Of a stretch of DNA of 64,000 nucleotides, positions 56,665 to 64,000 are shown in pieces. The number at the start of each line of letters is the position of its first letter. The first letter of the stretch is position 1. A program made the position numbers and the translations under genes. This stretch comes from Lytechinus pictus. Its lineage: Eukaryota > Echinodermata > Echinoidea > Temnopleuroida > Toxopneustidae. A model generated the notes under the pieces. The model searched no databases. It worked only from the letters and a program-made list of their open reading frames with translations, and was not told the DNA's origin. The stretch lies in NCBI RefSeq assembly GCF_037042905.1, contig NC_087251.1, positions 42,499,373 to 42,563,372 of the forward strand. The letters are read 5' to 3'.

Positions 56665-59211
56665 CATGGGCGGAAATCCCAGGGGGGGGGGGGGACAGGG
56701 GGGACGTGTCTCCCCTACTCAAAATAGTAGAGGGGACACAATATAAAATGTCCCCCTACTATTTTTGGTCTTTTATGATGGTAAGAAATACATCATTATA
56801 AATCGAAATAAAACATGTATTTTGGGACGAGATGACCTTACTTTGGCGATGATAACCTTTTTTTTTGCTTGTCAAATTTTGGTTTTTAAAAAGTGCTCTG
56901 TAAAAATGTCAGTTTTATGGTCTGAACTTGCGCTGCGCTCGCAAATTTTGATTTATCAGGTACCTATTATTTTCGTGTATTCCATAAAGTTTTCAAAATA
57001 TCCCTTTTCAGGTCTGATTGCCAAGACGTATCAGCTAGCGGGCTGCACGCTCGCATTTCGATTGGCGAGTTATATAAATGTTTCAATATAGATTATACAA
57101 CAAACTACTTAAAATCCCCTTTTCATGACAGTTTATAAAAAATTTTAGCTCGCGATTTGCGCTCGCATTAATGGTTAAAAATATATTAACTGATGCATCC
57201 TATTCATAATCACAAAAGTGAAATGTCCAGTTTTTATGCCATTATATCATCAGATTTCGCGCGCTCGCATTTTTTGATCGTTGAAATATGTAACGCCTTC
57301 ATGGTAAGTGCAAGCAATCCTTAACAGGTACCTTTTCAACAGGTACCAGTTCAAAACGTATATAAAAATTGTGAACATGTCCAAAAAAATTCAGATCGCG
57401 CTTCGCGCTCGCATTATTAATACTCACCCTTTTCAGGATATACAAAACATGAATAGAGTGTCTCGTTCAGTAAATATTATAGGACTAAATCTCGAAATTT
57501 TCCGCTCGCGCTACGCGCTCGCATTAATTGATTACTTATATACCTATTCTGCTTGAGTTACAAAAAGTGCTTAGAATTTCCATTCTTTAGGTGAACAAGT
57601 CCAAAAAAAATCAGCTCGCGCTTTGCGCTCGCATTATTTGATTGTTAAATGCTACTTTAACAGGTATCTTTTCCATCAGTTCATTTCTGCTCGCGCTTTG
57701 CGTTTGTAGTAATTATTAAGTTGCATACACATCTTTTTAGGATAACAAACATTGCCCAGAATCAGTTCAAATTTTAGGAAAAAAATACATAACATTTCAA
57801 AAAAAAATTAGCTCGCGGTTCGCGCTCGCATCATATAAATAAGGATTATGATATTATATATTTATTTATAAGAATAAAGCTAAGAAGTGACTAATGAGGA
57901 CTACCCCTTCAAAGAAACAAACAAAAATCATCTTCGAGCTGCCAATCGGGGAAAATATGGCTGAAACAAATTACCGCCCCCCCCCCCCTATTGGCGAAGG
58001 CTGGATCCGCCCCTGTGTCCCCCCTACCTTTTGGGAGAGATTTCCGCCCCTGAAGGTGGATATGGATCGAACTTTAAAAAAGAGCTAAAATTTTCATTAT
58101 TATTACTTTGAGTTTTGACATAGGACCGGGACATCCTTACGACATGTCATGAAAATGATGACTATCTTCCTATTCCTCTTGCTAAGCGCGAGATGAAACA
58201 AAAGTGACAATTTAATTATTAAATTAATATCATATTTATTAATGCCTAATGAGAACGCGAAATCTGATGATATTATGGCATAAAAACTGGACATTTCACC
58301 TTTGTAATCATGAATAGGATGCATCAGTTAATATATTTTTAACCATTAATGCGAGCGCAAATCACGAGCTAGAATTTTTTATAAACTGTCATGAAAAGGG
58401 GATTTTAAGTAGTTTGTTGTATAATCTATATTGAAACATTTATATAACTCGCCAATCGAAATGCGAGCGTGCAGCCAGCTAGCTGATACGTCTTGGCAAT
58501 CAGACCTGAAAAGGGATATTTTGAAAACTTTATGGAATACACGAAAATAATAGGTACCTGATAAATCAAAATTTGCGAGCACGCAGCGCAAGCAGCAAAT
58601 GTTGATAAAATTATTCAGACCATATAACTGACATTTTTACAGAGCACTTTTTAAAAATAAATTTGTAAATCACACAAAATAATGAAAGTTCGATTTCCGA
58701 GGTGAAATATGTTTTGTATATTGACTCCCAAACCTGATATTTGAGCTCCATATTGAACAAGATATGTAAATCACCTAACAGGCAATGCGAGCGCGAAGCG
58801 CGAGCGAAAATTTTATATAGTGGCACGAAAGATTCTTTTTATTTTCCAAGTCTTCCCCTCATCTTATTTTATGCATTCGTCGTCCTTCTCTTCCTTTTCT
58901 CCTCTCTTTTCCCTCCTTTTTTCCTTTTTTCTTTCCCTTTTTTTCTTGTTTTGCTCCGCCAATAGGGGGGGGGGGGGGCCTCGGCCCCCCTGGATCCGCC
59001 TATGGGGACAAGGGGCGGGAAAATTTGACAAGCAAAAAAAAAGGTTATCATCCCCACAGTACGGTCATCTCGTCTAAACTCGTCCCAAAATACATGTTTT
59101 ATTTCGATTTAGAATGATGTATTTCTTACCATCATAAAAGACAAAAAATAGTAGGGGGGACATTTGATATTGTGTCCCCCCCCCCCTTTCCCCCTTGGGA
59201 TTTCCGCCCAT
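56665..59211. mobile_element. Compound hAT-like element, two inverted halves, 8-bp duplication
   Basis: 2547 bp flanked by CATACACT on both sides (56657-56664 and 59212-59219), with ends CATGGGCGGAAATCCC and GGGATTTCCGCCCATG. The left half (to ~58052) closes with an internal end GATTTCCGCCCCTG. The right half is an inverted copy: 56770-57270 pairs with ~58230-59140 (GTAAGAAATACATCATT, CATGTATTTTGGGACGAG, TATTTTCGTGTATTCCATAA). GCTCGCGCTTCGCGCTCGC words lie in the left half and their inverse in the right. The right half also has a ~400-bp insertion with G/C runs (58640-59035). Confidence 0.8.
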
Positions 59212-59509
59212 GCATACACTCACTACATGCAGGGAGGTGGTCATATACGTGTATGTCATTACTCTCAGTCTCGCACACTAACTGCACCTGATATCCATTT
59301 AGGTTTACCCTTCGTATAACTTTGATGATTTCTGATTGGTTCCTTATACTCATCCATGCTTATGTTCATCTATGATTGGTTGATTATATACAAATGAATA
59401 TTTATGTTTGTGCAGTCGGATGGAAAAACAATAAAAAGTGGCAGAGAGTGCCAAGGCCCTGGGAACAATTTTTTTTCACCGGGGTGCTGAGATTAATATA
59501 CATGTATAT

Positions 59510-59944
59510 GAAGGGCGGATCCAGGATTTGTGAAGGGGGGGGGGGGTGGCGGAGACCAGCTTCCCTACCTGTTGAGAAACGTGGGCATGAATCAGTACTT
59601 GAGCGTAAAGATGTCACAAACAGCCGCTCAAGAGCTGATGAGCGGGTGGGGGGGGGGGGCGTGGTAAGCATTAAAAAAAAATTTTAACCGTCAGTTCGTA
59701 ATGTTTTCTGCAAAAGTGACCAATTAGAAATTCTGTGGGGGAGGGCAGGGTGGGAAAACAATTTTTTAAAAATTGGTAATGATTTTTTTTAAAGGGGGTC
59801 CAGCGGGTTTTTAAGGTCTAAAAAGGGACTTGGGCGCAGCCGCGGCCGATTCGGCCCCCCTCTTAACAGCCTGAACTCCTCAAATCAGCCTGAAAGGGGG
59901 AGGGGGCGAATCGCGGCCGATTCGCCCCCCCCCCCGATCCGCCC

Positions 59945-59947
<3 letters not shown>
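59510..59947. mobile_element. hAT-like element ending at a (TA)n tract
   Basis: Ends GAAGGGCGGATCCAGG and CCGATCCGCCCCTG, inverted over GGGCGGATC. G runs and C runs inside. The words GCGGCCGATTCG occur twice. The target duplication cannot be read because the right flank is (TA)n. Confidence 0.65.

Positions 59948-60023
<76 letters not shown>
59948..60023. repeat. (TA)n microsatellite, ~38 units
   Basis: An uninterrupted TA run of about 75 bases, directly after the hAT-like right end. Confidence 0.95.
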
Positions 60024-60024
<1 letters not shown>

Positions 60025-60311
60025 CAACGCATTTTGCAGGGGGTTGCTGTGCATCCCCTGAAAAATCTGCAGCACCCCCATCACCCCCGCTTCCCAGGGC
60101 CCTGGAGAGAGTCATATGCTCAGAGAGGGAGAGAGAGAGAGGCCACATAGCCGTTGCAACCTGAGCTAGAGAGTTGTTGGACTAATTTTTATTCGTCTCC
60201 AAAGTATAACACCTATGTAGTGAACCCAAAACGCATAAACCATCAAAGTAATCCTTTACAATAATTAAAAAACACACGAAAACAAAATGTTTATTAGGGC
60301 CTTTGGTATAT

Positions 60312-60810
60312 TAAAAAAATAAAGAGAAAGAAATAGAGGAGAGAGGGGGCGGAGAGAGAGAGGCGGGAGAGAGAGAGAAGTGACAAAGAGAGGAAAAAAG
60401 ACAGGGAAAGAATAAGGAGAAAGGACGGGGGAAAGAGTAAAAAAATGTAAATACAAAGATGGCACTAAAGAGAGAAAAAAATAAAACAATAGATTTACAA
60501 AATAGAAAATAGCCTTAAAAGGAAAGAACGAAAAGATATATAGATAGAAAAAGAAGAAAGATAAATTTGACAAGGGAAGAGAAAAAAGATAAAAAGATAA
60601 AATGGAAAGGAAGAAAGAATAGAGAGAGAGTGATTAGAAAGAAAGAAAAAGAAAGAAAAATAAGGAAAAAGAAGAGAGGGGTTTATTAAAATAGAAAGAA
60701 AGAAAAGATGGATAGGAAGGAAAGAAAGAGAAAGAAAAGATGGATAGGAAGGAAAGAAAGAGAAAGATAGATAGGAAAGAAAGAAAGATACTTAAAAAGA
60801 AAGGGAAGTT
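60312..60810 (+). repeat. Long purine-rich tract
   Basis: About 500 bases of mostly A and G (GAGAGAGAGGCGGGAGAGAG, GAAAGAAAGAGAAAG). The phrase GATGGATAGGAAGGAAAGAAA occurs twice with a third partial copy. Minus-strand ORFs rich in Phe/Ser/Leu here are composition artefacts. Confidence 0.85.
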
Positions 60811-60814
60811 ATAT

Positions 60815-61600
60815 GCTTCTGTATGTGTGGATGTAAAGGTGTGTTTGTGTATGTGCGACATCATCATCCCCCCCCCCCCCCAGGTCTGAGGACGTGTCTA
60901 CGCCACTGCAATCATTCTGTCTTCTAAACATACACTTTCGAAATTCACATTTCAATCGTAGCCGCTAATACATTTACACTCACAAAACAAACACATTCAT
61001 CAGTGATCAGCACACATCTACAAATATTGCAAATCAAACGTTTAAATGAAATAATGACTGCAAACAAAAGACAAAATAACACAAAATATATTTGTCTCAT
61101 TGATTTTAGAAAATATATATTATTGATGAACCTTCATGGAAGGAATATATAAACTTTGAGCAACAATATGCTGGAAGGAATTATACAGATGGTTCTAATA
61201 GAAGAAAAAAAATATAGATCATGTCATGAAGAAAACAATATGTAACTTTAAGACGTATACTGTAACATAAACATAGGTTTTTAAAAAATGATACGTAACT
61301 AATTACATTGAGCAAACTTTAACCGAAAACATGTTGTAATGCCCGACCCTTAAAAATGATACATGAAATTATGTCTACAACTCGTGTCCTTTCTGAAGCT
61401 GATATCAAAATTAAAACTGATCAAGTACTTCGCAGAATGAACTGCGGATCACCTAATAACAATGTCAATAATTATTGTCATAATGATACTAAAAAAGTAA
61501 TAACAAAATATTGGTATTTGGAAAATCATAACTGGCAATATCAATAATAGTAAAAAATAAAATAAAAATGATTAAATAGGAAGACGAGCATGTAAGATAA
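60815..61600. other. No gene recognised; downstream flank of the transposase
   Basis: AT-rich. I looked here for an inverted end matching the right flank of the transposase and did not find one. Confidence 0.45.
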
Positions 61601-61602
61601 AG

Positions 61603-62568
61603 TTAATTGACGGGGTACAAGTCTGTGGCAATCTGTGTCCACAAATGAAAGAGTGGACTTGCCGAAAAGCGCTGTGACCACATGAACTCACAAAGGTAGT
61701 CGCCTATCATGGCTCTGTTGGTTGGACCTTGTTGTGCCTTGAACTTCGCCTTCGCTCTCTGCCACATTGACTCGACTCTGTTGGTAGTCACACCGGTGTT
61801 CGGATCAACGAAGTTGAGTGTGTGGTTTACCACCCCGTGTTGGTATTGTCCCGGCAAGTTTGGTAGGTTGTTGTATGCTCTCCACATATCGGTCCAGATA
61901 ATGCTGCCGGGTGCCACCCATTGTTGGATGATGGGCAGCAGGGTAGCCGCGTCCCGCTGCTGGACTTCGACCAGAAAGCCTATCTTGCGGGCAGGTTCGT
62001 AGCCACCGAGGACCCACTTTTCTGGTCGGGCGCGTCCTACGTTGTTTTTCCTTCTCGCAAAAAGAGACTCATCAATCTCAACTAGGACACCCGGACCCCC
62101 GATCTGCTGCTGGTGGTTTTGGAAGTACTGGACGCAGATGTCGCGAAAAAACTGCATCCAGTCCACCGTCGTTTTGTTCGAGACTCCAACTTCCTTCATG
62201 ATGATGTCCTGAGGCAGCCCTCGAGCACGACCGCAGTTGGTTGACCATACGTAGGAAAGGGCAACTATCTGCCAGAGTTGAAGATGGCTCCTTTCAAAGA
62301 AGCTGTCCTTTCTGATGTTCACCGTCTTCCGACAGGGATTTGCGCAACGCCATGTGATGCCATCAACGGCCCTGTTATATGCCCCTTCCCGACATGGACG
62401 ACCGCAGGTAGGACAGTCCATATGTGTTGCAAGAAGTCCATGGTTTCGGCACCAGAGAACCATGCCGTCGATGTCATATTTGAATCTATGACCAATCTCG
62501 GTCAGACTGATTCCCTCAAACTCTGCCTGGTCAGGCAAATTGCCGCCCTGAGGCTGAGCAGCAGCCAT
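61603..62568 (-). CDS. Merlin/ISXO2-like DDE transposase, intact
   Basis: 321 residues, ATG 62568-62566, no intron or stop. Such proteins cut and paste their own element with a DDE active site. Residues 51-80 form a zinc ribbon (CPTCGRPC ... WRCANPC). Residues ~85-150 are a helical DNA-binding region (SNKTTVDWMQFFRD). The ISXO2-like catalytic core has D166 in VEIDESLFARRKNNVGRARP, then WVLGGYE, D227 in IIWTDMWRAY, HGVVNHTLNFVDP, and E266 in TNRVESMWQRAKAKFK. All three acidic residues and the family's signature spacing are present, so it may be active. This core defines the bacterial IS1595/IS1016 group and eukaryotic Merlin. GC content is clearly higher than its neighbours. Terminal inverted repeats were not found. 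Confidence 0.88.
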   Translation of the reverse strand: MAAAQPQGGNLPDQAEFEGISLTEIGHRFKYDIDGMVLWCRNHGLLATHMDCPTCGRPCREGAYNRAVDGITWRCANPCRKTVNIRKDSFFERSHLQLWQIVALSYVWSTNCGRARGLPQDIIMKEVGVSNKTTVDWMQFFRDICVQYFQNHQQQIGGPGVLVEIDESLFARRKNNVGRARPEKWVLGGYEPARKIGFLVEVQQRDAATLLPIIQQWVAPGSIIWTDMWRAYNNLPNLPGQYQHGVVNHTLNFVDPNTGVTTNRVESMWQRAKAKFKAQQGPTNRAMIGDYLCEFMWSQRFSASPLFHLWTQIATDLYPVN

Positions 62569-62681
62569 GATAAAAATTCAACTCGAGTTTTGACGCCAAA
62601 GATGTTTGGTCAACGACTGATCTGACACTGGGTTTTCTCGAGGGTTTTTATTTGGAAGTGGGGGGGGGGGGGGTCATTTTT

Positions 62682-63149
62682 ATCATTCATCTTTGGAGTT
62701 TCTCTGATGATAACATTTTTGCCGCAATCAAAAGGTATCCCGCTTCATTCTCACGCCCCTGGGGGCCACTCTATATACAACGCTGTAACCACGCGCGTGC
62801 ACAAATACGCGGAATAAGTGGCATTTTTTCGGGCAGGATCATTCATCTTTGGAGTTTCTCTGATGATAACATTTTTGCCGCAATCAAAAGGTATCCCGCT
62901 TCATTCTCACGCTCCTGGGGGCCACTCTATATACAACGCTGTAACCACGCGCGTGCACAAATACGCGGAATAAGTGGCATTTTTTCGGGCAGGATCATTC
63001 ATCTTTGGAGTTTCTCTGATGATAACATTTTTGCCGCAATCAAAAGGTATCCCGCTTCATTCTCACGCCCCTGGGGGCCACTCTATATACAACGCTGTAA
63101 CCACGCGCGTGCACAAATACGCGGAATAAGTGGCATTTTTTCGGGCAGG
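62682..63149 (+). repeat. Three tandem copies of a 156-bp unit
   Basis: Units start at 62682, 62838 and 62994 with ATCATTCATCTTTGG and end TTTTTTCGGGCAGG. The copies are nearly identical; one visible change is CACGCCCCTGG versus CACGCTCCTGG in the middle unit. 156 is divisible by three, so the plus frame stays open through all units (52 residues each, containing SFSDDNIFAAIKRYPASFS). The high identity means a recent expansion. I do not call it a gene because there is no context for expression. Confidence 0.95.
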
Positions 63150-64000
63150 ATCCCTTTAAGGGTATCAAAATCGCTCATTTAAGAGAAAAGGGTTTTTCAG
63201 AGCAAATTCCGCGCTAAGGGTTATCTTTTCCCTATCTGAAGCAAAATAAAAATGTTCCTATATAATTGATAATTAAAAGTGATTTTCACTCCTTTTTCAC
63301 TGACTTACAATTTATATACGGTCGCATCATATATATCTATATTTTTTACAACAATGCAAATTCTTCTATAGTTCTATCATGCAAAGTTTTTAGGTACTAT
63401 GTAGAAACAATTTTACCGTGCACAAGGTTGGGGGGGGGGGGGGTGAGGGCGAAGATAGTAGCTTTATCGGTGGGAGCAAAGCATTTTTTTCCTTCTTAGC
63501 TTCAGTGGGTCCTTTCCAAAGATATAAAAAGTAATATAGGCACTAGAATGTAATAATGTTGTACTATAACGATCTGTAAAGAGCTGTGCCCAAAATGCAA
63601 ACTTTCTATATACCAAAATGTAAAATGTCTCACTCGGTCTCTACGCTACCTCACATAGTAATATAATATTATGAAGTGCCCCTTTTGGACCCCCTCACAA
63701 GTAGAATACCAAAGTAAAATGTATAAAAATTGAAGGAAATAATGTGCTTTCACGACAGGGGGAGGGGAATTAGGGGCATGGTTTCCAGGTTATCTGCAGG
63801 GAGTAAGGGTCGATACATATCGGAGCTACATTTTGGGGATTCTTTGAGATGACCCACCCCCACCCCCATGCGCGTATCCAGTATTTTATACCCCTGGGGG
63901 CCCGACCAGATTTTGGGCGCCCTTAGGTAAAATTTGGAAAATGCCGCCCCCCCCCCCCCACATGCATGATCAAAGTAAACTATATCTCGACACATTTTGT
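63150..64000. other. No gene recognised; G/C runs
   Basis: AT-rich, with a G run (63430-63442) and C run (63947-63959). The last 130 bases (ACCCCTGGGGGCCCGACCAG, CCGCCCCCC) look like another hAT-type end cut by the window edge. Confidence 0.4.

Noticed and set aside
60265-60867. Minus-strand ORFs of 102 and 77 codons resembling membrane proteins
   Set aside because: The Phe/Leu/Ser-rich sequence comes from the purine-rich tract read on the other strand.
62278-62625. 115-codon plus-strand ORF, and similar frames at 61709 and 61805
   Set aside because: They are shadows of the transposase gene on the minus strand.

Overview
The window is animal genomic DNA, most likely from an echinoderm and probably a sea urchin of the Lytechinus type. 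This rests on AT-rich, intron-bearing sequence with few genes, many non-LTR retrotransposon ends, several families of hairpin-forming MITEs, hAT elements full of the GCGAGCGCGAAGCGCGAGC repeat, and very frequent poly-G/poly-C runs. The species assignment is inference from repeat style and cannot be proven here. There are no bacterial-style operons and I saw no rRNA, tRNA or CRISPR.

Host genes are sparse. (1) 4095-4483 (-) is the first coding exon of an Rv2258c-like SAM-dependent methyltransferase; the rest lies to the left, outside the window. (2) 19503-19860 (-) is the last coding exon of mitochondrial ribosomal protein uL14m (MRPL14); its targeting-peptide exon was not found. (3) 33619-34773 (+) is an intact single-exon ORF of 384 residues with no recognised family; a hAT element has inserted exactly at its stop codon. 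(4) 42382-44648 (-) is a spliced-looking gene, two exons joined in phase across a GT-AG intron, that encodes an intact LINE-type endonuclease domain with no reverse transcriptase. It is a candidate domesticated gene. (5) 61603-62568 (-) is an intact Merlin/ISXO2-like transposase of 321 residues.

Most of the rest is mobile DNA, often dated by target-site duplications readable in the sequence. Six copies of a ~600-bp foldback MITE with TTAA target sites occur at 1-1213, 2296-2888, 12945-13548, 45224-45793, 52478-53048 and ~54660-55253. hAT-like elements with 8-bp (or near) duplications occur at 16718, 30063, 32453, 34779, 46687 and 56665; four of the larger ones carry arrays of the GCGAGCGCGAAGCGCGAGC repeat. 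A MITE with TAGTCTGC ends and 9-10-bp duplications occurs at 15882, 27032 and 49612. Truncated LINEs occur at 70, 5555, 10200, 28738, 40180, 44800, 50845 and 51715.

The most unusual region is 21.6-26.8 kb. Two adjacent elements, 2.8 and 2.3 kb long, have the same design: TGGG..CATT inverted ends beside TA, no coding capacity, and many dispersed copies of one private 15- or 16-bp word (GGGGTCGGACGTACA in the first, GGTAACTGACATTACA in the second). I recognise neither as a named family.
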